Source: Plicaturopsis crispa FD-325 SS-3
Taxonomy: Eukaryota; Basidiomycota; Agaricomycetes; Amylocorticiales; Amylocorticiaceae
Reading direction: 5' to 3'
DNA: 64,000 nucleotides
Assembly (NCBI GenBank): GCA_000827205.1
Contig: KN832554.1
Location: 1,982,345-2,046,344, forward strand
Position numbers and translations under genes: made by a program. Below are positions 11,623 to 21,836 of the stretch, in pieces. Position 1 is the stretch's first letter, and every line of letters begins with the position of its first letter. The notes beneath the pieces were generated by a model that searched no databases, was not told the origin of the DNA, and saw only the letters and a list, made by a program, of their open reading frames with translations.

Positions 11623-11852
11623 ATGCAGACAGAGAAGCGGGCGTCGGAAGTTTCCGCGGAGCCGCCGACTTTCGAGTTCGCGCCACCGGCGTCAAATCCT
11701 TCTTCACCAGCTGCTCTACCACGCAGAATACTTGCGACCCTATCCTACTTCTTGCGGGCATGGACATCGCCCCCGTACGTCTCCGTGCTGCCTGCATACG
11801 AGGGAATTCGATAGCTAACGTGTGTTTTCGCAGATATAATGAGCGTATCTAG
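11623..11852 (+). CDS. Small ORF preceding and overlapping the next small protein; possible upstream ORF
   Basis: ATG at 11623; if the intron 11775-11833 (GTACGT...CGCAG) is removed, the exons 11623-11774 and 11834-11852 encode 56 residues ending YNERI and stop inside the start of the next ORF, overlapping it by 14 nt. Unspliced it encodes 63 residues. The peptide has an acidic/Pro-rich start and a short hydrophobic segment (ILATLSYFLRAW). I recognise no family. It could be a real small protein in a two-ORF transcript, an upstream ORF controlling the following gene, or just leader sequence. Its ATG is 9 bp from the divergent uS14m start. Confidence 0.3.
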
Positions 11853-12108
11853 AGCCCTGCGTGTCACACCCTGGCGCCGCCGAGCATTTATCTCGTCGCT
11901 CTTTGCCTTCACATTCCTGGCGACCGTCGTCACGGTCTCCGCATCCAACGTACTGCCATGCCCTGCGCGGCCAGCCCGGGCTCGCTTCGCCGATGACGGT
12001 TCCTCCGAAAAGAGTAGTGGACGGGCGACAGCGGTGATAGAGAAAAGGCCCAGGAGGTGGATAGAGGAGAGGCATCCACATCCAAATTCGAAGACATGCC
12101 AATCATAG
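11839..12108 (+). CDS. Small single-pass membrane protein, unknown
   Basis: Single exon after the leader intron 11775-11833; 89 residues. Residues 1-15 are basic (MSVSRALRVTPWRRR), followed by one hydrophobic segment (AFISSLFAFTFLATVVTVSA, about 16-35), then NVLPCPARP and a hydrophilic, basic tail (VIEKRPRRWIEERH). A basic start followed by one membrane span is typical of small mitochondrial inner-membrane assembly factors, and the neighbour is a mitoribosomal protein, but neither proves location. A signal-anchor ER protein is the alternative. I do not recognise the family. The start is 5 nt after the intron acceptor. Confidence 0.5.
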   Translation: MSVSRALRVTPWRRRAFISSLFAFTFLATVVTVSASNVLPCPARPARARFADDGSSEKSSGRATAVIEKRPRRWIEERHPHPNSKTCQS

Positions 12109-12272
12109 CGTTTTTGCCTTTTGCGTTGACCTCAGAGTGATGTGGATGGACACTGTCAGACGAAGAACGAGCACTCCAATGGCGCCAAAGTTGAACAGCT
12201 ACATGCATACGGTGTGCAATCGCATCTAAGTATGTACTGGTATGCTGCAGAAAGGCTGAAAGGCAGTGACAT

Positions 12273-15182
12273 TCAACTCCCTGTGGTTACATTCTCTCCG
12301 TCTTCCCCTCTATTCCGTTGATTCCGGTAGAACTCCTCCTGCTCTTCGTGAGTTCCGCTGTGAGAGGAAGGAAGTATTCAGCATACACTAGGATATCAGA
12401 CGTGAAGCCAGAAAGCTTACGGGAGTGGATTCTCTTGTATAGGCATTGTGAGTAGCAAAGTGATAACGTTAATGGCGACTTGGCATATAAATACGACGCG
12501 TAAGGCGTCTGCATAAGAATCCACCGCTGCTTGTCTCAGCGGGGGGTCAAGGGTCGGTATGACACTTGTTGAGTGCCTAGAGACCGAGCGAATGAGCATT
12601 TGACAGGACATAGATGCAGGCAAAAGGCATACCGGATTTCTTCGATAATCTGCGGTTGCATAGAGGTTAGTCCATACACCCACAGTTAGCGGACGAGAGA
12701 ACGCACTTCGAACGATCCAGGGCCTTGGATGCGTGCCCGGAGCTTCTTGGCCAAGACTGCTTGTACGACGGCGCCGCTTAAACTGACGCCAAGGACCTGG
12801 CCAGTCGTTCTGAAGAGGTATGTGACTGTGACAAAACGGTGAGCGCCTAGTCGATGATATGCCATCAAGTAACATAGATAGACTAACTGCCAGTTGCCAC
12901 AGGCATGTCTTCTTTAGTGACACTTGTGATCATAGCCTGCGACGAATTAGCCCCGGTCAGTAGACGCGCCGATGGCACTGGAGCGCCCGCTGTACTCACA
13001 ATCAAGGTGCTAGTGATTAGACTGGCGATGCCGAATCCTTGGGGGATGATATCTGCCCACAGATGAAACTGCGAGGTATTGCCGTTCCAGAATACGATGA
13101 GAAGACTGGACAGGACAGGAAGTCCTGCAGAGGCCATGGTCAGCAGGTAAAGCTTTCCTGTCCGTCGCATCATCCTACAAGCTCACGCGGTCAGCGAGTA
13201 GAATGACGCTCAATACAGCGCAAACACAGACCATCCTGCAAAAACACTGCCAATAGAAAGGGCTACCTGTGGAAAGATTGGTATTTCGATGCGTGAAAGA
13301 AGCATGTCATGTCCTTACTGAATGCGGCAGCAAATGCATGCCTGGACGAAAGGGTGCGGCATTAGATGGGGATACACGGGCGACGTTGAATTACCACACA
13401 CCTGCATTTGACGAAGAACTCATTCTCACCGCGCTAAAATACTTTGGAAAGACGCCCGTATCAAACAGGGGACGTCTACCTGTCGGAAAACCCACTCACC
13501 AGCGGTACATTATAAAGCTGCGGTAATTGTCAGACTGCCGTAAACGTGTCAATATAATGGTGCTCACCATAGAGAACCCAGAAACACTGGTGGTGAAATT
13601 AGCCAACGAGACGGCTAATGGTGTCCGCTGGGTAATCAAACGGAGGGGCATGATCGGAGACGACGCCCAGTATTTCTCCACCGACACAAATAATACTGCG
13701 AATACACCGCTTCCGATGAATAGGCCCCAGATGAGCGGATGCGACCAGGGCAGCTCCTCGGTGGACTTCAAACTGAAGCCCAGAAGAAGACTTCCTACGG
13801 TGCCGACGAGCGTCAACGAGCCTAGGAAGTCCATGCGGCGCAGTTTTTCGGAGACGCTCTGATTCTCCACTTCGAACGGTAGCTTGATGTTTACCTTCAC
13901 CGCTACCAGTATGAATGAGAACACAAGAATTGGAGCCTGTAGATGGCTGATTACGTCCCGCACAACACATATCCAAGCACAGAGTGGCGCACCTGGAGCA
14001 AGAACGCCGAACGCCTACAGATAAAATTAATGGATGATACTAGTTAATCAGTCGACCGCACATACCAGCCAAAAGCATCGTTAAACCATCCGCCGATGGG
14101 TCCTCCGAGGCCTGCGCCTAGTCCAAATAAACTACCGGCAGTCATCATGTTAGCCTGAAGAACTGCGATTCCCAGAAGGCAGACTGACATATTTGCCATC
14201 CCCTGGTATAGACCTCTCTGTTTCCTGGAGCATGCGTAAGTACCGCCAAGTTTTGTGGACTTCATTCGCTTACAGAGGTATTAAATCTGTCACAGCCACG
14301 CTCGAAACTGCATGGAAATGTCAGAGATCGGGAGAACGGGACGGATGGCTAAAAATCTTACCGGTCATAACACTAGCATCAAAGGATAAAGTTAATTATT
14401 TGAGTGATCAGGAATTGAGTAGATGTATTACCCGCCGCCGCCTAGGTGCAACGAAAGACGATCAGATGTTTTTCGATTTCACGGTGAGAAATAGCTAACC
14501 CATTCCCGCTATTGCGCGGGCAAAAATGAGAGCCTCCATTGAGGGAGCCAGTCCGCATAATACGGTTCCAGAGCCTGTGTGTCTGTTAAATTCAATGGCC
14601 ATCCCGATATGACCGATCTTACCGAAGAGAGACAGTCCTAGAAGCTGGGCCAGACGTTAATGCATGGTATATAAGGAAAGGGAACTACAAACCATCGCCC
14701 CCTTCCGACCGAGAATATCAGAAAGGCGGCCTGGACGATAAACATGATCAGGCCTCGATCTAGGTAAGCGAAGCAGATACCACGGACCATATAGCGGCGT
14801 AAAGCAGCAAACGGACAGCAGATACGACGTTCCGATGTAGCTCGACTGATTTGACTTTTCGAAATAACTGCCTATAGGGGCGAGCAAGGTCGCAACAATT
14901 GTACCTACACAAGTTACATAAGTCAATTTGCATTTCGAAAATCACGGTCGCGTGCCAGAAGGGGGGAAACTCACCGTCCAAGGCTCCGAGGAAAACTGCA
15001 CTCCATAAACCGGCCAGGATCCAGACAAGATCCGAGCGGGATACTTTGTTTACGGGTGGTTCAGCCTCTTCCGAGTCTGGAGTACGAGGCTCCTCATTGT
15101 CGAGTGTGCGATAGGAGCACGGGCGGGGGGAGGCCAATAATGGCCGTGTTTCGGTGGAGGAAGACCTGGATTTTGACGACAT
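12273..15182 (-). CDS. MFS transporter, VBA (vacuolar basic amino acid)/DHA2-like family
   Basis: Twenty-two exons, minus strand: 15182-14975, 14904-14788, 14730-14693, 14644-14623, 14574-14500, 14441-14432, 14372-14362, 14307-14274, 14224-14189, 14131-14066, 14014-13993, 13936-13568, 13517-13500, 13441-13402, 13341-13319, 13266-13232, 13174-13000, 12936-12888, 12825-12707, 12649-12633, 12576-12421, 12357-12273; 574 residues. An N-terminal acidic cytosolic tail is followed by a 14-TM-type MFS core: LGALDGTIVATLLAPIG (motif D-like), GRLSDILGRKGAM (motif A), APSMEALIFARAIAGMGGGG, LGGPIGGWFNDAFGW, ITYLFRTTGQVLGVSLSGA. The C-tail is PIQENPLPGTHEEQEE. VBA-type proteins exchange basic amino acids or drugs for protons at the vacuole or plasma membrane; the substrate here is unknown. 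Exons of 10 and 11 nt lie between two GMGGGG/VMT codons. Confidence 0.9.
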
Positions 15183-17676
15183 GGAAGGAGAATGGTAACC
15201 CCCAAGCAGGGCCTGCTTTATAACGCGTTGAAGTGATGCCGCAAGGCAATACGAGACAAGGTAAAATCCGAGTCCGCCAACAGCTGGAATTGACAAAGCG
15301 ATGTGCGCAATTTCCAGGAGCTGCGGTTTCCCCTTATATAAATAAAATAAGAAATGGGGACGTAGAAAGAGAGGCGCACAGGAGAGCTACTTGGAAGATT
15401 TGGACATGTCGCAACTGGGTGCGAACTTCAAGTCAGTCTCCGTACCTGTCGGCTCGGCACCGACGGGCTAGCCGGCCGGGGGCTTCTTTCACGAATGGCG
15501 TCTTCTTCAACAAGTTCTTCAATGCACTCGATTTACTATCAGCGTGATGGTAAAGTACTTGCTACAGGGTACGATAGTATACGCGTAGGTCCAGCAGAGC
15601 TCTCAGTGCCGCTAAATCACTCACAGAACTGCTTTCATTCTAGCATCCGAACCCGTCGGATTTGACGCGTCGAGGCTGCCCGTGAAACATGCAAATTTTA
15701 TCGATCCACGACACTCATTTGTCGCGCGCGTACCTTCAAGTCATGGCGTGCTCCGCTTTTGTAGGCAGCTTACAACACAAGGCGGAGATACACAAACGCC
15801 TGGCTGCAGTCGAAACAAATCCCCTTGTCGACGCGACCGAGTACGACCAAGCTACGAATTTATAGGTATGTAGGTCTTGTCAGCGACTCGCTTTCTCCGC
15901 CTACGCACAGCCAGACTCATGCGGGTATTCTCCGCTCTCCACAGTGTACCTGACAGCCGACACGCTTATATGTAAGCTACTCGTGCGTGGCAGTATCAAA
16001 CCAACCCCGTTGTCATTGGACTTCTAGCTGGTATCGGTAGGCTATTTTTTGCTCCTTGTCCCATGCATTTGCCATGGCTATTGCTTACCTTGGCCTACAC
16101 TGGCTTCTGAAACGCCACGCGTCCTGGTGCACTATCTCATTTTACACTGGACTCCTTCCACGCGTGGTTCTGTTCTTACTACGCGTGCCTTTCCTTGACC
16201 ACCGTTCAGTACGATACCCCGCAAACCCATGATCACGGAGGCCCGTGTCCTTAGTACTTCAGTGCTCGTACGTCTTGTATGTACGCAGACCTCCAGTCCG
16301 ACGTAGTCGCCTTATGGCATCGAAGTGAGCAAGCCTCTTATGATTGCGATCAATACTGATGTCAGGCTGTATTTCATTACTAGATGCGTTTATCCCTCCC
16401 GCTTTATGGGAGTTTACTACTGCCTTCAACACATCTGTCTAGGACACGGGAACACGGATCTTGGTTCAAGGGAACTTTCCACTGATGGCTGCTCTCTATA
16501 TTTCCGGACCGGTGCTCTCTGTGCAGCTACCCTGGAACGCTCAAGATGCGACTAATTCCCGCATTCCCACCTTCATGTCATTTTGCCAGGAGGTAGCGGC
16601 GTATCTTATATCAACTCAAAGCACTTTCATCTAGGATCTTCTCTCTTCTAGAATGCGCAGGTCCGTTTGCACACCTCGCATTAACAACGGGTGATAGATG
16701 CGCAAATCTCAGATACGTCCTATCGCACGCCGCTTCAATGGGGCTCGCAACGTCCAAGGTATATGCTGACCTCGCTCATCGGGGCTATGCTCATACTCAA
16801 TCTCTATCATGATCCTTGCAGAGGGGCCCGTTCGACCCGTTCTGATCATCCACTCGTCGACCTATTGCACTCACATCGCGTGCTCATCATCAGGCACTCA
16901 GTCTGCCCCGTATGTGCTCTCGGTACTGCTCGTCAAGATGCTCGACATTGGACAATACGCATACCCCGCCTCGACCCTGACACTCTTGAATGGAAAGCCC
17001 TGATGCCTTCCTGTAACTTCCTGGCACGTTGACCATGGGCAATCGACGTCTCAAGCCTTCACATCGGCTTACTTTCGCTCGTCAAATCCACCGCATGATG
17101 GCTTGCATGTGCACATCAGGATCGAGCGCGCTGTGTGTGTGCAGGACCCTGACGCTAGCACAACCCCGACACAGGCTCAGGCAGTCGCGGCGGCAAGGAC
17201 AGTGGTTCGTTATACGATCTCCTTGCACAGAGTACTGAAACACAATCCCCACAGCTCGCTGTGCGTACTGATTCACTCTTCCGCTCGCTTCTCTACGTCA
17301 CAAGCCCGATGTGAGGCCGACCGTATTGCACGTGGATTACTCGCGCACAACTGTCGGTGCATGCAAACTCATCCAACTTGTCCACCCCTTGTCCGTACGG
17401 TATAGAACATCCTTCAGGCGACAGTGTATTATTTGTGTGCAATAAACATATTTTGTGCTATATAATCTGTACCTTAAAGTAGAAGATTACTGACTAAAAA
17501 GGGGATATAGAGGCTTCTCAAATCTCGCGCACGGTCAAGCGACGAGCGCACCTTTTGCTTTCGACGACCACCTTGTTTCCTTCACTAAATCACTATTCTT
17601 CGCCGCCTATTGCTTGCCTATTGCTAAACGTTTTCCCAGTTCTTACGTTCATTTTCCCCGCCTGTCCGACTGGACG
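15183..17676. other. 2.5 kb gene-poor region with strand asymmetry
   Basis: No protein gene is supported on either strand. From roughly 15,950 to 17,440 the + strand is pyrimidine-rich; for example 16861-16920 has about twice as many C as G by hand count. The bias ends at an AATAAA at 17441. Possible readings are a + strand noncoding transcript, a decayed gene, or a long regulatory region of the kinase. TATATAAATA at 15335-15344 lies about 150 nt upstream of the leftward MFS start. Confidence 0.45.
17441..17446 (+). terminator. Candidate polyadenylation signal in a gene-poor region
   Basis: AATAAA followed by a T/G-rich stretch (CATATTTTGTGC). It closes the pyrimidine-rich stretch and precedes the kinase start by about 230 nt. 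No protein gene ends here. Confidence 0.3.
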
Positions 17677-20286
17677 ATGTCGCCTGCGCTTCACACAAAT
17701 CTCGACGCACGGACACCAGCGAGCTCGAGAGAATTCAGCAAAAGCGACATACACTCCCCAGCATCCCCCTCCTGGAGATCCGTCTTCCGTTTCGCCAACA
17801 TGTCGTCGTCCAAAAAACTCGCTACGTCGGCCCTGACTTTAGAGACAGCTCCGTCTTCGCCCACCAGCGCATCTACTCGCACACCACCCACTCCTCCATC
17901 GAATTCCTCGCTAGCACCGGCGAGCCCCGTCCAATTCGACCAACGCTTATCCTACAACTCGTCCAACACCCAGTCCAGCGATTCCATCGGAGCAGCACCC
18001 GCATCGTTCCTGGGGCCCAACGGACGCGCGCGCTCGTATCTACAGCAGCAGTCGTCGATGGAGGTAGGCATCCCCGAGGAGGAGCCACCCGCGCCGCGAG
18101 CACGCACAAAGTCGGAGAAGCACAGGATGCTCGGGCGCGGCAAGCCACAGACCGCGCATCCCACGCAGCAGACGTTCCCGCCCACCGCGCTGCCTGCGTC
18201 GAAATCCGGCCCGCCCAAGTCCCCCAAGTCCATGGGCGCCGTCCCCCGCTTCATCCGACGCGTGGCCTCCGCGCCGAACGCGAAAGGCCTCTTTTCGTCG
18301 GGTTCGCGGTCGACGTCGGGTGCCGCCACCACGAAGAACGGGCTACTCGCCCCCGCAGAGCCCGTGCCTTCGCTGCCCAACGGCGACGCCAGCGCGTCAG
18401 AACAGGGCGGGAATTCGCTAGAGACGCTGTCCTCGGGCTCGTCACGAGGTCGGCCCACGCGCAGCTCCTCTAGACCGCAACCCGGTGCGGCGTCGAAGCT
18501 GGGTCAGAACCTCACTGAGCCGCCTGCCTTCCGTCGAACATATTCGAGCAATTCGATTAAAATCCGATCCGTGAGTCTTTGCATTCACGCGCAGTCCTCC
18601 CGTGCTTACGCTCGCTCAGGTCGAAGTAGGACCGCAGAGTTTCCTGAAGATCAAAATGCTGGGCAAGGGCGACGTTGGGCGGGTGTATCTCGTGCGGGAG
18701 AAGAAGACGAACAAGCTGTTTGCGATGAAAGGTGCGTGCCCGCCATATCTATACCCCACTCACCCCACTGACGCGCGCCGCGCAGTATTGTCCAAAAAAG
18801 AAATGATCGAGCGCAAGAAAATCAAACGCGCGTTGACGGAGCAGGACATCCTGGCGACCGCCAATCATCCCTTCATTGTGACGCTCTACCACTCATTTCA
18901 ATCCGACGGGTACCTGTATTTCTGCATGGAGTACTGCATGGGCGGCGAATTTTTCCGTGCGCTGCAGACGCGGCCGGGCAAGTGCTTGCCCGAGGACGGC
19001 TCGCGGTTTTACGCAGCCGAGGTCGTCGCGGCGCTCGAGTACCTGCATCTCATGGGCTTCATATACAGGGATCTTAAACCAGAAAGTGGGTCTTAAGATA
19101 TAGTTTTTCTTCCCCCATGACCGTTGATGTTAATCCTCCTTCCTAGATATTTTATTACACCAATCGGGACACATAATGCTGTCAGACTTCGATCTTGCAA
19201 AGCAGTCTAATGAGCCAGGCAATCGTCCTGGGATGGTCCACCAAACAGGACCGAACGGAGTAAGTGTGAGTATAAGTCTTCCCTTCTCCACGCTCGGGGG
19301 GTCCTCATTGATCCGGTGTTTCACCTGACCGATAGATACCCATGATTGACACTATGTCATGTACGGCGAACTTCCGCACGAATTCGTTCGTGGGTACGGA
19401 AGGTGAGCGATCTGAATTGCGTTCGATCTATGTAAGTTGGGGGGCAGTGATTGACGGCATTCGCTTAGAATACATTGCACCTGAGGTCATCGCCTCGCAA
19501 GGGCACACTGCCGCGGTGGACTGGTGGACGCTGGGTATTCTGATCTACGAGATGATCGTACGTGAAGGCGGTTGCCCGCATGTCCGTGTCTGATGCTAAA
19601 CACGCCCTCATCAGTACGCGACGACGCCGTTCAAGGGAAAAACACGCGACGACACGTTCGCCAATGTCCGGCTGCTGCAGATATATTTCAAGGACTCTCC
19701 CAAGGTGTCACAGTGCGTGTGCTTCTCGTTCGCGTCACGGCAAAGAAGCTCGCTAACGGCTATTATAGGTCGGGTAAGGATATCATTGGACGGCTATTGG
19801 ACAAGGACGAGAAAACCCGGCTGGGCAGCAAGAGCGGGGCAAGCGAGGTTAAGCAGCACAAGTGGTTTTCCAAGATCAACTGGGGACTGCTCCGGAATAC
19901 CCGTCCACCGGTGCGTACCACTCGCCTTCATCCCGCGGGCGATCGAAGCGGCCGAGGGCTCCTTCTTTGGTCGCCCAAGGCCTAATCGGGCATGCGGATT
20001 CTGTTCTGTTCTTCTTCGCTGAACTGACCGGGTTCCTTCTGATTGTGTTTGCACGCAGATCGTGCCGTCATCGTCCAACGGGCTCGACGCGGTCAACTTC
20101 CGCCACCTCAAGGAGTCCAACTCGCTGCACCTCGAGGATCAGATCACGGGCGTCGCGGGCGCGGGGGTGCAGCTTGCGCCTGGCACGCCTGGGCTGACCG
20201 CGGACGATGGGCTCGACGTGCCCCCGGAAGGAGATCTGTTCACCGCATTCAACAGTGTCACGCTGCACTATGACGGGGACCAGTGA
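17677..20286 (+). CDS. AGC protein kinase, NRC-2/Fpk1 (flippase kinase) family
   Basis: Nine exons: 17677-18570, 18620-18731, 18786-19085, 19147-19259, 19336-19402, 19469-19557, 19615-19712, 19769-19910, 20059-20286; 680 residues. Residues 1-300 are Ser/Pro-rich and disordered. The kinase begins near 305: Gly-loop GKGDVG (313-318), ATP-lysine in FAMK (K335), catalytic YRDLKPEN (D431), metal-binding LSDFDLAKQ (D449; DFD instead of DFG, normal for this family), activation-loop end GTEEYIAPEV. An insert between DFD and APE (about 455-490) and the C-terminal [16 protein letters not shown] are family hallmarks. Yeast Fpk1/2 activate aminophospholipid flippases; Neurospora nrc-2 controls vegetative versus conidial growth. 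Substrate here is inferred only. The first in-frame ATG after a pyrimidine-rich leader was used; residue 42 is an alternative start. Confidence 0.93.
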
Positions 20287-21836
20287 TCTATCCCACATCG
20301 TCCCACTCGTGATAATGATGGACGGAGACGGAACGGACATGATCTGTTCCTCCTAGCGCCAACTCTCCAGAGGTGCTCCTTTGTCTCTGAGTGTTTCGGC
20401 CTCCTGACTCGTCGTTCGTGTGGCTCGCAGTTGCCTATTCCTGGCATTCCTTTTCTATCACGCTTTTGATCATGACACTAGAGGGCTTGTTTTCTGCATT
20501 CGGTATCTCAAGGTTTTTTCCTCTTTCTCTTCGCCATTCTTTAATTCACTGTAATAGCTCCTCGATCTCACTTTGCTTTCTCGCTCGCTCCTCTTGTTTC
20601 ATCCCCTGCATTTGCCCAGTGCTCTTTTGGACCCATTCTTGCCTCCCACCCCCATAGCATACCTCGCAGCATACTTACGCACACAGCAGACCCTCATACA
20701 TACATACACACACACTCACACACCTATTCTATCCACGCGGAACTTTCTTTCACTATCGCATTTTGAACTCTATCAGTTATCATCACATATGCTCACACAG
20801 GCGCAAGCAAACAAAAGCAGAGAGACACGTTTCCAATTCAATCTGTCGCCACGCCATCAGGAGGTTCTGCGTGGAACAAGAGGACTCCACAGGCGCCGAG
20901 AGGGACTGGTGCGACGGACTCCGTCCGACCCGCGCATGGTGTGCATGGTTGCCGCCCGGCGACCCGTATCTTTTAAACATATCGTTATGGTAGACGGAGG
21001 AGTCCGATAGGACGATATGCAGGGTCGACGGGCGCTTGCGAGTCCAGTGGGAGACGCGAACGTTAGCGAAGGGACAGGGTAGGTATGCCAGCAAGTGCAG
21101 GCAGTGGCACTGGCAGGTAGGAGAGGAGCGCGGAAGAAGGCGGGGGCGGCGACGATCTGGCGGATTCGCAGCAGAGTTTTTAAGTTTAGGTGCTTCCTCC
21201 AGCGATGATAGGGATTTCTGAGCGCGCACTAGGGAATTGTTGAACGAAAATTATGGACGCCGTCTGGTGTTTAATACAAGGGCTGCTGAAAAGGGACTAG
21301 ACGGCGCAAACAGGCGGGATCTGTGAATCTCAGGGTGTGGCGAAGTTCGGGGGTGGGAGATTAAATGGACCGGTGAATTATTGTGTGAAATGAGGAGGAC
21401 CCCGAACGGAGGCAGATGCGGAAGCAAATTGCGTAGATGCTAGATTAAATTGCGAGAAAAAATGAGTGCGTTTCTTGGAATGAAATGCAGTCTTTCGTGA
21501 GACGACACAGCGACTGCGAGGACGACGTGAATATGCGGCGCTAGTTGAGACGGTGGCATCGAGTAGTTGGGACCAGGAGATTGGGTCGGTTAATGAGAGG
21601 CCCGATTTGGAATTGGGGTTATGTCACACGAGCAGCGTGACGGTGACGGTCACAGGCATTTTTGTTGAAGCTTTCGGTGATTTACGTGATGTCGGTCTTG
21701 CCCTATTTCTCCACCGTTGCTGGCTTGGAATAAAAATCCTAGTCCTTTTATAACAACGGCCACATCCTCGCAAAGTCTTCGCGTCCAAGTTCCTTTCTTC
21801 TTTCGCCCCTTCATCCCGACGCAAAGTCTTCCTTAC
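20287..21836. other. Intergenic, 1.5 kb, upstream of the HSF-type gene
   Basis: The left half (20400-20780) is strongly C/T-rich, the right half (21020-21550) is purine-rich with G runs. No coding region is supported. A TTTTATAA at about 21746 lies some 90 nt before the HSF start and is a weak TATA candidate. Confidence 0.5.
20695..20724 (+). repeat. CA/TACA microsatellite
   Basis: A short simple repeat: three copies of ATAC followed by alternating CA with a single T interruption. Likely polymorphic. Confidence 0.7.

Noticed and set aside
11623-12108. One continuous protein joining the two small ORFs next to uS14m
   Set aside because: The only good intron (11775-11833) joins them out of frame; no phase-1 donor was found that would fuse them.
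12826-12891. GC-AG intron in the VBA-type transporter
   Set aside because: A normal GTTAGT donor one codon later with the acceptor GTCACAG gives the expected VATGITYLFRTTGQ.
16325-17032. Small open frames in the pyrimidine-rich region
   Set aside because: Peptides look random, rich in His/Ser/Cys, overlap in several frames and have no conserved motifs; strand bias alone keeps stops rare.
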